This document shows positions 33,210-43,726 of a stretch of 64,000 bases of DNA, piece by piece. A program made the translations under genes and the position numbers. How positions within the stretch are numbered: the stretch's first letter is position 1; each line of letters opens with the position of its first letter. This DNA is from Vombatus ursinus. Taxonomy: Eukaryota > Chordata > Mammalia > Diprotodontia > Vombatidae. The stretch covers positions 32,875,426-32,939,425 of the forward strand of contig NW_020954610.1 in the NCBI RefSeq assembly GCF_900497805.2. Reading direction: 5' to 3'. The notes under the pieces were generated by a model. The model was not told the DNA's origin. It made no database searches and saw only the letters and a program-made list of their open reading frames with translations.

Positions 33210-34260
33210 AAAGGCAAATGGGAAAGAGAAATCATAAGGGATTTAATAAAGTTGAATTGATTGCATTCTTACATGGAGAGATGATATTTGTAACTCAGAA
33301 GACCTTTGTCAGTATTAGGGTAGTTGAAGGGAAAAATATGTGTGTGTGTGTATACATACATTTATACATACATACATACATACATACATACAGGGCATAT
33401 GGTGAGTGGAATAGGAAGGGATGATATCTAAAAAATAAAATTAAGGGGTGAGAGAGGTTTATACTGGGAGAAGGAGAAAGAGAGAGGTAGAATGGGATAA
33501 ATTATCTCACATAAAACTGACAAGAAAAAGTTTTTACAGCAAGGGGAAGTGGAGGAAGGTAAGAGGAAATGAGTGACTCTTATTCTCATCAGATATGGCT
33601 TAAGGAGGGAATAACATATACACCCAATTGGGTATGGAAATCTATCTTACCCTATAGGAACATAAGGGGGAAGAGAATAAGAGAGGGGGGATGCTAGAAG
33701 AAAGGGCAGATTGGGGGAAGGGGTAATCAGAAGTCAACACTTTTGAGGAGAGACAGGGTCAAAGGAGAGAATAGAATAAATGGGGGGTGGGATAGTATGA
33801 AGGGTAATATAGTTTTTCACAATGTGACTATTATGGAAGTGTTTTGCATGACTACACATGTATAATTTTTATCGAGTTGCTTCCCTTCTCAATGAGGGTG
33901 GGTGGGGAGGGAGGAAGGGAGAGAATTTGGAACCCAAAATTTTAAAAACAAATGCTAAAAATTGTTTTTACATGCAACTGGGAAATAAGATATACAGGCA
34001 ATGGGGTATAGAAATCTATCCTGCCCTAGAAGAAAATAGAAAGGGAAGGAGATAAGAAAAGGGGGGGGGGATGATAGAAGGGAGGGCAGATCAGAGGAAG
34101 AGGTATTCAGAATGCACACCATCTTGGGGTGGGGAGTGGGGAGAGATGGGGAGAAAATTTGGAACTCAAAATCTTGTGGAAGTGAATGTCAAAAACTAAA
34201 AATCAATAAATTAATTAAAGAATAAGAAAAAAAGAAGACAAAATTTATAAAAAGCAAAGA
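33210..34260 (+). other. HAL1 3' UTR, two L1-like 3' modules
   Basis: Purine-rich spacer with a TACA array (33350-33392). A first end-like module at 33760-33970 (TGCATGACTACACATGTATA, AGAGAATTTGGAACCCAAAA, TTGTTTTTACATGCAACTGG) is followed by a second at 34090-34225 (GAAAATTTGGAACTCAAAAT, AATCAATAAATTAATTAAAG). A canonical AATAAA lies at 34205-34210, followed by an A-rich patch to 34260. Confidence 0.6.
33345..33392. repeat. (TACA)n microsatellite
   Basis: TACA units with one TTTA interruption, after a short TG run. Confidence 0.95.
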
Positions 34261-34931
34261 GTGACTTTTCAACATTCGACTGAACAATAAAAGTAGATTT
34301 GTCCCATCTCTTTACCTAGTTACAGAAAGCATTAAATTATAGTTCTAATGAATGCAGTTTGAAAAAGTAAGTGAAGAATTCACTGAGGTTTGTCTCAGGC
34401 TTTCATTTTCTTTTAATTCAACCATAAACTAAACAGAATCATAAAATATTTATAGATGGTAATAAAGTGATTTTTTTAATACAAAGTTTGCTATTTGCAA
34501 TGAAGCGTATATTGTGTGACATCCTATGTAATTTGAAAAGGTTTGCGGAAAATTAACAAATGCCCATATCTATTAAATTTTCCTTCCATTAATGATTTAA
34601 AAAAAGAAAAAGATATATTCCTGCCAACATAAAAAAAAGTTGAAACTACAGTTGTTGCTAAAGACTTTATCTTCTTGTTGGAAGTGTGCTATTAGATTTA
34701 GTTAGTCTTTTCTCTTTTTTCCCTGCTTTTCTCTTTCTCTTTTTACTCTAGGTATTAGAAGCAAACTCTTTCAAATGATAAGTAAATGCCATAAAATAAA
34801 TGGAGAAGTTAATCACCATAATAGACTAGAAAATTTTCTTTCCTTTCTTTCTTTCCTATAGACATTCCTGTTATGAGATCCCTTCAATGTACAATTATTC
34901 AATGTGCACATTGAACATTAAAAAATATAGC
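34261..34931 (+). other. probable 3'-transduced segment
   Basis: About 670 bp that is neither L1 nor any repeat I recognise lies between the element's first AATAAA/A-rich end and its true tail, inside the target-site duplication. It ends with ATTAAA (34917-34922) about ten bases before the A-rich tail begins, as expected of a used poly(A) signal. L1 is known to read through its weak signal and carry downstream DNA. It also contains a pyrimidine tract ending TTTTTACTCTAG at about 34749. Confidence 0.6.
34917..34922 (+). terminator. poly(A) signal ATTAAA
   Basis: A common variant poly(A) signal about ten bases before the tail at 34932. It is probably the signal used when the HAL1 transcript with its downstream flank was made. 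Confidence 0.5.
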
Positions 34932-35113
34932 AAAAAAAAGAAAGAAAAGAAAAGAAAAGAAAAGAAAAGAAAAGAAAAGAAAAGAAANNNNNNNNNNAAA
35001 GAAAAGAAAAGAAAAGAAAAGAAAAGAAAAGAAAAGAAAAGAAAAGAAAAGAAAAGAAAAGAAAAGAAAAGAAAAGAAAAGAAAAGAAAAGAAAAGAAAA
35101 GAAAAGAAAAGAA
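34932..35113 (+). repeat. (GAAAA)n tail with assembly gap
   Basis: A long GAAAA array directly follows the transduced segment and ends at the target-site duplication, so it is probably an expanded poly(A) tail. Ten N at 34988-34997 show that its length is unknown. Frames across it are low complexity. Confidence 0.9.
34988..34997. other. assembly gap (10 N)
   Basis: Ten N inside the GAAAA array. The true missing length is not known. Confidence 1.
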
Positions 35114-35130
35114 AAGAAATGATGAACAGG
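35114..35130 (+). repeat. target-site duplication, right copy (HAL1)
   Basis: AAGAAATGATGAACAGG; partner of 31064-31080. The host L1 continues at 35131 with CAGACTTCAG. Confidence 0.85.
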
Positions 35131-35612
35131 CAGACTTCAGAAAAACCTGGAAAGACTTGTATGGACTGATGCTGAGTGAAGTGAGCAGAACCAGGAGAAT
35201 GCTATACACAGTAACAGTCACATTTTGCAATGACTAACTTTAATAGACTTAGCCCTTCTCAGTAATGCAAGGATCTAAGTCATCTCCAAAAGTCTCATGA
35301 CCGAAAATGCTATCCACATCCAGAGAAAGAATTATGAAGTTTGAATGCAGATTGAAGCATATTATTTGCTCTTTTTTTTTCGTTCTGTTTTGTTTCGTTT
35401 CCTCTTTCTTGTGGTTCCTCCTGTTGGTTTTAATTCTTCCTTACAATGTGACTAATGTGAAAATACATTTAATAGGAATGTATATGTAGAACCTATATCA
35501 AATTGCAGACCATCCTGGGGATGGGGGGGGGAGAAAAATTTAAAACTCAAAAGTGTATGGAAGTGATTGTTGAAAACTAAAAAATAAATGAACAAAAATT
35601 AAAAAAGAAAGC
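35131..35612 (+). mobile_element. L1 LINE, right part of the split copy
   Basis: It carries on the ORF2 C-terminus (ADFRKTWKDLYGLMLSEVSR) from the break at 31063, then the 3' UTR with AACTCAAAAGTGTATGGAAG and TGTTGAAAACTAAAAAATAA. It ends in an A-rich run near 35612. Confidence 0.88.
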
Positions 35613-35848
35613 TTCCAGTAAATGTAGCTCCTCCACACACAAAAAAATGAGATACTCATGTTCTGTGAGGTATTTCTATCAACTCAGACACTTCAGAAAC
35701 TGAATGACTCTGTAATGTCATCAATATGTGGATCCCTTTTTTTGTGTTGTACAGATCACGAAACATTCATGCCTTCTTATTTAGAATAATTCATTCATGT
35801 CCCCAACAAATCTTCCACAGAGGATTTCACACAACATAACTTTTTCTT

Positions 35849-36240
35849 TTGACATTTTGGCATTATGTAGATTCTGATCCACCCATTCCTTATTCAATAT
35901 ACACAACCAATTCACCTCTTACAATTCTACATCTCTCACACATTTTATTCCACTTCTATGCAATTCTTTGTTATTCATGTTACTGCCCACTCACACCTTC
36001 CATGTACCTCTCTGTTGCCCTTTGGGTGACCCACAACTTTAATTCTTTGGAGATGGTAATATTCCATGACTCAGAGATATACCACATCACTGGAAGAATA
36101 GTAAGCCTTTGTTTCAGGGGGAAGTTTGGGGTCATCAAAAGCACTACACAATTTCCCAAATGAAAAGCAGCCTACTCTCCTTTTCCTATTCAAATCTGGG
36201 CACAGTTCATTGTTCAGCCATAGTCTGTCCAAGAAAACCA
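35849..36240 (-). mobile_element. RTE-type LINE, ORF C-terminal fragment
   Basis: The minus strand is parallel to the fragment at 53850-54300, which reads as the C-terminus of an RTE-clade protein. Shared words are CTTTAATTCTTTGGAGATGG, AATATTCCATGACT and GTAAGCCTTTGTTTCAGG. No open frame remains. Confidence 0.55.
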
Positions 36241-36379
36241 ATCAACAAACATTGTTTTGTTCTAAATTTAATGAATATCAAAAAGAACATTTCTATATAC
36301 AAAGTAGAACAGAAAAAAATATAATTATATGTGAAACTGTGAATCTCTATTAGATGCAACTTGCCTTTAAAAAAAAGTA

Positions 36380-37815
36380 TAAAATTTCAATAAGTTACTT
36401 CCCAAGTTGGCCTGCTTGTCTATGTTTCCTTCTGAATATTTCCGTTCTCTTCAGTGCATTAAAAACAACCTTCAATGACCCTATTTTCTTTTTTTCTTTT
36501 TTACCAACACTCTTACTAGTTCCCCTTTTCCTTCCAAATCCCCTCAAAAACTTTTAAAAGAGAAACACAAGGCTTGTAAAAAATGAATATAATAAAGGAA
36601 AACAAATCTATACCCATGCATGTACAAGAATGTATGTCTTCTTCCACATCTTCCTCCTCTAGCTTATCATTGGGCCTCTGGAGTCATAGTTGGCCATTGC
36701 ATTGATCAAAGTTGTTAAGGCTTTCAAAGCTGTTCATTTTACAGTGTTGTTGGTACTATAGAAATTAATCTCCTTGTTGACTCTGTATCATTTCAGTTTC
36801 TTCATGTTTCTCTGAAACTATTCATTTATTATAGTGCAATAATATTCTATTGATTTATATACCAGAATGTGTTTTGCCATCCTCCAACTGATCACACCCA
36901 CTTTGATTCTAGTTCTTTGTCACCTCAAAAAGAGCTAATATACATATTTCTCTTCATAAATAGATTTTTTTCTTTTCTTTTATCTATTTGTGGCATAAGT
37001 CTATAACTGGGTCAAAGGATACTCATAGTTTAGGGGTTTTGAGGGAATAGTTGCAAATTACTTTCCAGAATGGCTTAACCAATTCACAGATCTACCAACA
37101 CAGCATTAATGTGCCTGTTTTCCTACAATCCCTACAACAACCGTCATTTTTCATTTTTTTCATCTTTCCTAATCAGGTAAGAGTGAGGTAGAAAATTTTA
37201 GAGTTGCTTTAATTTTTAAGGATTAGTTATTTGGAGCATTTTAATATGACTATTTGTCATTTGGATATCTCCTTATAATATCCTATGATTATTGGGAAAT
37301 GGCTATCATTCTTATATATTTATCATTTCCTCATATATCTTGGATATCAAACTTTTATTGAAAAAATTTGCTGTAAAGATTTTCCCAGTTAATTGCTTCT
37401 TTTCTAATATGTAACTACATTGTTTTTTATGCAAAAACTTTTTAATTTTATTAATAAAAAATGTCCATTTTATCTTCCATGTTCCTCTCTATTCCTTGTG
37501 TAATCATAAATTCTTGCCCAATTCATAGCTGAGAAAGGTCTTTTCTTCCTTGCTCTTCTATTTGTTTATATTGTAATCTTTTATATCTGTCTAAATTGAT
37601 AATTAAAATATATTGTGATACACATAAGATTTTAATATAAATTTAACTTCTGTCAAACTGCTTTCCAGTTTGACAGAAATTTCTGTCAGAGTGTACTCTT
37701 TCCCTAGTTGTTGTGGTCATTAGGTCAATCAAAAACTATATTACTATGCTCATCTGTTTCTGTCTGTTGTGGTGTCAAAATGCTCCATTGATCAACTTTT
37801 CTATTTTTTTTAACA
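36380..37815 (-). mobile_element. L1 3' half, antisense, old
   Basis: Minus-strand order from right to left: ORF2 linker (TCCATTGATCAACTTTTC near 37785), C-terminal ORF2 (TATCTTGGATATCAAAC at 37339, TTTCCAGAATGGCTTAACC at 37062) and 3' UTR (GGCCATTGCATTGATCAAAG at 36691). The same landmarks occur in the antisense L1 at 4375-5960. Both are ancient. Confidence 0.78.
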
Positions 37816-38980
37816 AGTACCATGAAGTTTTCAATAAACATTTATCAAACATCTATGTTTCAGACAGTGTGCCAGGTACTTCAGACAGAATTAGAAAGTA
37901 TAAAACAATTTATTCCCAAAGATCATACATTCTAAATGGGAAAAAAACAATTACACATCCATATATTCAGAATGAATATAAAGAGAATAAAAACAATTAA
38001 ATGCAAAATAGTTAAATACAAGGTAGTTTGCTTGGAAGGGAAGGCAATGGTTAACTAGTGTGGGGTTGGGAGTGATCAGGAAAGGTTTCATACAGAAGAT
38101 GATGTCTGAGGTATGTGGTAAAGGGAAAAAGAGACTCTACTAGTTAGTCCAAGGTGATGAGGAAGTGCGTTGCAGGGGGTGGAGGAGAGGGAAACCAAAG
38201 GCATGGAGACAGGAGATGAAGTGTCCTATGTGAGGAACAGAGATAAGGCCAGTTTGGCTAGGTCCCAGAATGTCAGAATGGGAATAATATCCAATGAAGC
38301 TAAAAAGATAGGTAGGAGCCCTTAAAAAGAAGGCCTTTAACAGCTAAGCAGCATTTATATTTTATCTGAGAGACAACAGGCAACCATTAGAGTCAATTGA
38401 GTAGGGAAGTCACATAAGATCTGGGCTTAAGGATTAACTTAACTTTGGCAGCAGTATGTAAGATGGACTGGAGTTATGAGACTTGAGGCAGAAAGACCAA
38501 TTAGGAGGTGTTGCAACAATCTTAGATGAGAAATGAGATATAGAAATATAACTTAAGGGGATGGTCACGAAGGTTTTAAGAATGAAAGAGAAAAAAAGAA
38601 TGAAAGAGATGAGCATGTTTAAAGGCAGTTGGGGGGAAAGGCAATAAATAGTGAAAAGCTGAAGATTCAAGAGAGCGGTTGAAAAAGGTTGCAATCTCCT
38701 GGAGCAGACATGTGGGATGGGATCAAGTGCACATTAAAAGGGTTAGCTTTTCAAAGAGAGGAGGCACCTCTTTTTCAGAGACCAAGGAAAGGAAGGAAGA
38801 TGATACCAATGGGTTTTTTACATGACTGGAGGATATAAGAGGAAGATCACTTCAATTAGCATCACTTTCTCAGTAAAGTAAAAAGCAAGGTCCTCAATTA
38901 AAACAGGGAGATAGGAGAATATATAGGAGTCTTGAGGGAGAAGTTGGTTTAGAATGGCTTCTGTGAAAAGTAAGATATGT

Positions 38981-39081
38981 GGGGCAGCTAGGTGGCATGG
39001 TGGATAGAGCTCTGGCCTTGGAGTCAGGAGGACCTGAGTATAAATCTAGCCTCAGATACTTCATACTTACTAGCTGTGTGA
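38981..39081 (+). mobile_element. WSINE1-like CORE-SINE, 3'-truncated
   Basis: GGGGCAGCTAGGTGGCATGG, TGGATAGAGCTCTGGCCTTG, GAGTCAGGAGGACCTGAGTA, TTACTAGCTGTGTGATATG. It stops inside the core without a tail. Short GATATGT/GATATGC words on both sides may be a small duplication. Confidence 0.85.
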
Positions 39082-39779
39082 TATGCAATCAATTGCAGAG
39101 GGACAAAAGGATTTATTTACTACAGTGGGGACCCAGTTGAAGCTGTATGTCATGAATTTATTGTGCATGGTTGTAAGACTTATTCCAACTCCATTCAGTA
39201 GTATGTGAGTAGGAATGGAAGATTCTGATAATGGGAGTGATCCAGGAATGAGGTTTAGCAAGATAGTAATAGTGATAGAACAGGTGAAAAGGATTTAAGA
39301 CCAAAGAAGTGTAGGTCAGTGTAGAATTAAGATGGTTAATTATAAGGTCAAGATTGAGAAGGAAAGAAAGTGAACTCAGAACAGAAGTAATGGACTGAGA
39401 AAGTACTGAGGGAAAAAGAAACTGGAGGACACAGTGAAGATGAAGAAAAGGTTGGGGGTGGAGCATGAAGCATAGCAATAGGTAGACTGATGAGAGGTTA
39501 TGGTCAGACAGCACAATGTCCGAGTTTCTCAATAAGGACGTAGAGTATTTGTGGATAATGGTCAGAAAGTATATGACTATCCCTGCATATGGTTGAGTTA
39601 GAGTGAGGGAATAGGTTATGGAATTTAAGGGATTTGAAGAACTGAAAAGTTAGGGAGTCTGAGGGAGCATCAATGTAAATACTAATATCCCTTAATGTAA
39701 CAGAAGGAGAGTAAGAGGGAAGAAAGATAGTATGTCAGATATTGAACTCAAAAAGAAAAATGGGAAAATAATCTGTAGG

Positions 39780-39825
39780 TTATCTATGTTTATCTCTCTA
39801 TATGTATCTATCTATACATGTGTAT

Positions 39826-39860
<35 letters not shown>
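39780..39860. repeat. (TATC)/(TG)n microsatellite
   Basis: A mixed TATC/TATG run, then a pure TG array at about 39831-39859. Confidence 0.95.
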
Positions 39861-39861
<1 letters not shown>

Positions 39862-40144
39862 CATAGCTACCATGATTTTGACTAGGTAGAAAATTTTGAT
39901 TCAGCGAACTTCAAAAGAAGAGAGATTACTGGGTGATAGAAGTAAAAGGAAATGCTAGAAGTGGCAGTGGGGAGCAAATAATATTAGGATCAATACGTTA
40001 CTAATGTATGAGAAAAGGTAGAGCCAATATTGGAGTTAGGAAAAGTGTCATAAGCAGGAATGCCTCAATACACTGTAAGGAAAAGCAAGCTAAACTAGCA
40101 AGAAAAAAGGGGTGAAGGATATTGCTCCTATGACACCTGTACTT

Positions 40145-40683
40145 ATTTGTGGGATCTCAGGTTTTTCAGGTTTTATAATTACTATTCTTTCTATGCCATT
40201 AGAGTAAATGTATTTGTTAAGAACTAATTGAGTTTACAGACTGATTTTCAATGAGAAGTACGCTAAAAGAGACTGGTGAGCCATAGATTTAGAAAGGTAG
40301 TGCTACAAGGTACAACCCTTGACCTGATGTAGCACCTGTCCTCTGGCCCAGCGGTGAACTCTGTGAGTACTCTACCAACAGTGAATGGACAAAGATGCCC
40401 TCCAGTTACAAAGTTGTGAGTTGCCTTAGCTACATGTTCTTCCTACACATGTGCCTCAGTAACATTGACTATAAGTTTGTGGTCACTCTTCCCACAGACA
40501 TAGTATGTATCTGTGAAATAGTACACCCCAGGTATACCAGGTTTTATAATTACTATTCTTGCCATTTGAGAAAATATCCTGACCAAGAGCTAATTAAGTC
40601 TACTGACTGATTGCTAATAAATTGTTAATAAAAAGGACACAAACGGGATCTGGTGAGCTGTAATTTTAGAAGAGTGGTGTCAT
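40145..40683 (+). repeat. tandem duplication, period about 375 bp
   Basis: CAGGTTTTATAATTACTATT occurs at 40167 and again at 40538. CTGGTGAGCC/CTGGTGAGCT plus TTTAGAAGRGTRGTG occurs at 40273 and again at 40650. The two pairs are 371 and about 377 bp apart, so a unit of roughly 375 bp is tandemly repeated (part of one unit, one full unit and the start of a third). An AATAAA-like word (40616-40632) near the unit end suggests the unit could come from an old LTR, but this is not shown. Confidence 0.75.
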
Positions 40684-40703
40684 GAAAGCATTTGCTTTCA
40701 TGA
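40680..40703. repeat. perfect inverted repeat (hairpin)
   Basis: TCATGAAAGCA and its exact reverse complement TGCTTTCATGA (40693-40703) are separated by two T. It sits at the point where the third tandem unit stops. Confidence 0.9.
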
Positions 40704-40794
40704 GACCACAAGTCCGGAATCCACAACTACAAGTTGGGGAAAATATGCCAGAGAGCATGTTACATACATATTTTGTTTATAACTATATTTGTGT

Positions 40795-40918
40795 ATATTG
40801 TTTTCTCCTAAATTTCAGGGTAGGGACTGTTTCACCTTTATCTTTTTATTCTCCAGTGATTATCACAGTGCTTAGAACATAATAGATACTTAATAAATGT
40901 TTTCTGGTTGTTTGGTTG
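40795..40918 (+). mobile_element. L2 LINE 3' end
   Basis: TTCAGGGTAGGGACTGTTTC, CAGTGATTATCACAGTGCTT, AGAACATAATAGATACTTAA and TAAATGTTTTCTGG are the standard L2 terminus. Confidence 0.8.
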
Positions 40919-42239
40919 ATTTATGAGATTACAAATTGATCAAATTATAAAAATGAACAAATTGTTATTTAGCCTGGGAACTAGCTGGGGAGAACCAGGA
41001 AAGGATAATTGAACTAAGGGATGGGACATATAGGTATAGATAGGTAAATAGATAACCGGAAATAGAGAGAGAGAGAGAGAGAGAGAGAGATCTCAAATCT
41101 CTATGGTTCAAATAGATCAATGCAGTGATTTTGTTTCCTTAGTGTCTAGTAATGTTGTGGTACCATTTGAGATCTTGTAAAAAAAATACATTGCAAATTT
41201 TCTAGATAAATTTCTAGAGTTAAAAATACTCCCATGTTCAAACACCAAACAAACAAGCAAAATTCCAATGTAGAACTCAGTCATAAGACACCTTCTGCCT
41301 TTCTCTGCTAAATGCCAGAAATTTTTGATTCAGTAACTATGTAGTCCCTCTTAACTTAGGGCACCAATCTGACTTGGCAGTGTGATTCTGAAAATAGAGG
41401 GATGCCAAATAAATCATTAGGCTGAACTAATAAGATCACTAAGCCCTAAGATGTAAAAGTATAAATGAATTTAAGCCACGAGAATAAATTATGTACCCAG
41501 AAAATTTCACATCTGTTATGGTTCCATAAGAATAATTTTTTAAAGTATCAATCTATCTGCAGAAATTTCTTACCTACTACTGAGGTCCATTATCAAAGTG
41601 ATTTTTTTTTTGGCCACTTGCTATTTGAAATGAATGTTAACAACACAGGATATTCTCTCCTCTCAGGATATACAAACCACAAAATTCCAGTGACTCACTC
41701 CTAAATAGCTTATAAATATGCCAGGGACGGAAGGGTATGTTGTTTGCTTCTTGGAAACTTCCTGCCATACTCAGAAACTGAATACATACAAATATTTTAG
41801 TACTAGTTTTGAGTAATAATGAGAAAGTAATCCATTATAACAGTCTTAGGAAGAGAGAACTTGCCTGTAGTGTCCGATTACATCCTGTTAGCCTTACATG
41901 TGACTTTTTTTTTGTCTTTCATTAAAACCAGGAAAACAAAATTTGGCATCTAAGACTACTGATATCTCTATTAGCTGCCTAAACTGCTTAGAACAAAGGA
42001 AAGGCTAACCTCATTTTCTCCAGACATTTCTATATCTACAGTATAATATATAATAGCATACCTCTATAAAATCAAGCATTCTCTCCAAAATATCATATTT
42101 TACAAGAATTAACCTTGCTAAAGATTCTAATTGTCCTTCTATTAAACATGAAATCATAAAATTGCACAGCTATGCTATCCACTGATACACTTATTGAGAA
42201 ACTGGTTGGAAATAAGTTGAGACAATAGCAACAAAATCA
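40919..42239. other. mostly unique DNA with a GA microsatellite
   Basis: No gene or named repeat apart from the GA array at 41064-41090. The frame 41465-41704 is short and unremarkable. Confidence 0.4.
41064..41090. repeat. (GA)n microsatellite
   Basis: Thirteen GA units. Confidence 0.95.
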
Positions 42240-42345
42240 TATAGAATTAAACCTGAAAAGCACCTCAGAGGCTATTGAGGCCAACCCCTTCATTTTACAA
42301 TGAGGAAACTGGGTCTCTGAAGCAACTAAATGTTGCTAGAAACAT
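42240..42345 (-). mobile_element. MIR-family fragment, antisense
   Basis: AAGCACCTCAGAGGCTATTG, AGGCCAACCCCTTCATTTTA and CAATGAGGAAACTGGGTCTC match the MIR3-like antisense form. Confidence 0.65.
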
Positions 42346-42439
42346 TCAGTAAAATGTGTAATTTGTCACATCAAATGACTACTCTGTCAGATGAATGGTG
42401 AAATGCTAAAACAAACAAACAAAAACCTTGTATGTTTAT

Positions 42440-42672
42440 GGTGTGTTGGGCTTGGAATGAGGAGGCCCTGGCTTCAAATCCCATTTCAAATACCAGTCAT
42501 GTGACCCTGTGCAAGTTACTAAGCCCCTCGGTCTCCACTTCCTCATTTGTAAAATGGAACTAGTAATATCAGTTTTTACCTCATAAGGTTGTTGTGACAA
42601 TTAAATGAGACAATCTGTGTAAAGCACATTCTAACTTTACAAAGCTCTATAAAATCAGCTTATTATTTTATT
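42440..42672 (+). mobile_element. MIR SINE
   Basis: GGGCTTGGAATGAGGAGGCC, TTCAAATCCCATTTCAAATA, CATGTGACCCTGTGCAAGTT, CTTCCTCATTTGTAAAATGG, CTCATAAGGTTGTTGTGACA and a TAAAATCAGCTTATTATTTT tail: near full length. Confidence 0.85.
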
Positions 42673-43677
42673 AGGATAATTTATAATAAGTCTGAGGTAA
42701 CTGAATATAGGATCAAGTGTGTCCTAATGGAAAAAGGCAATATTTTCTGTAAGATAACCTCATCCTTGACTAATGTAATAGATTTGACAGCAGAGAACAA
42801 TAAAGATGGGTGGAAAATAAGCATGTATACCAGGAGACTATATGAACATAATTACGTGCACAAATTCTGTAAAGCTTCTATACCAAGAGCATACCATTTA
42901 AAAATGGACAATAACCACTGAGTGACTATGGCAATGGATTTGAAGTGATATTTGGAACTAAATTAAAATTGAGTTATAAACAAGGGGCAAAGCAGAACTA
43001 AGTATCCTCTTCTATGGGTGGAAAAGTGTCCTTCATTGACCTGTATAAAGAAACACAATGAAGTTTCTAAGTCTTCAGATGACTAAATTTCATGGCATTA
43101 AGTGGTGTTAAGCTGAAAAAGGCTTTCAGGAAGTTCCCACAAAACTTCATGAATGGGCAAAAAAATGAAAAGCGAGTGCCTGTAGAGACAAGTATAAGAT
43201 AATATATTTAAGGGAAAATAATCCAAACTATATGTAACAGTGTCTTCTCTGTCCCACCCCCAAAGGTCTCTGGTTCTCTTAAGAAAATGTGGGAGGGAGT
43301 GTCTAGTCTCTTTGTCATTGGCTCCAGTCCCTACTAATTTTGTTCCTCAAATTTTAGGGGTCTCCTGCACCCTGGTTCCATTTAGCCACTTAATAGTTTG
43401 ATTCACTTTTACAAAGGAATATTTGCTTCAAAGGTATAACAAGAACAAATATATACCGTCCCCCAATATGTTGGGGAATAATCTTTTCCCTACTGCAACT
43501 CAGTTTCTGGAGAAGGGAGAGGGATAAGGTTTACAACCTAACTCAGTTCCTAGATAGTGTAGTCCCACCAAGTTCTAGGTCCAAAGTCCCACTTGGTTTT
43601 GAGTACCAGGCATCCAGCTCAGTTCACAAGTGAGTGAATACCTTGGATGCTGGGGGGGCGGGGTGGGAGATAAGGGA
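42673..43677. other. unassigned DNA
   Basis: About 1 kb with no named repeat. 43245-43640 is richer in C and T and looks like a decayed interspersed element, but no ends are visible. Confidence 0.4.
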
Positions 43678-43692
43678 AGGAGAGAGAGAGAC

Positions 43693-43725
<33 letters not shown>

Positions 43726-43726
43726 A
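43678..43726. repeat. (GA)n microsatellite
   Basis: GA units with ACA and TA interruptions, preceded by a G-run at 43652-43658. Confidence 0.95.

Larger units (their letters stand above)
31081..34260 (+). mobile_element. HAL1-like LINE (L1 with ORF1 only)
   Basis: It starts with the L1-type 5' end GGTGCAGAGCCAAGATGGTG, has a GC-richer 5' UTR of about 1 kb, a decayed ORF1 (32114-33209) and 3' UTR, and no ORF2 text anywhere. ORF1-only L1 relatives (HAL1) are known in placentals and marsupials. An internally deleted ordinary L1 is the alternative. The 3' end (34140-34210) has AATTTGGAACTCAAAATCTT and CAATAAATTAATTAAAG, as in the L1 ends at 2560-2650 and 11395-11455. A SINE (31800-31962) is nested inside. 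Confidence 0.82.
37828..40130 (+). repeat. ancient long repeat, longest copy (about 2.3 kb)
   Basis: It starts at the head (AACATTTATCAAACATCTAT, AGTGTGCCAGGTACTTCAGA) and runs through AAAGGTTTCATACAGAAGAT, TTTTATCTGAGAGACAACAG, AGACCAATTAGGAGGTGTTG, ATAGTGATAGAACAGG and GGTTATGGTCAGACAGCACA. It is interrupted by a WSINE1-like SINE (38981-39081) and a TG microsatellite (39780-39860). The element is mammal-wide and I cannot name it with certainty. No coding capacity is seen. Confidence 0.7.

Noticed and set aside
34887-35237. 116-codon frame rich in K, E and R
   Set aside because: It is the translation of the GAAAA array, crosses an assembly gap and joins into L1 text.
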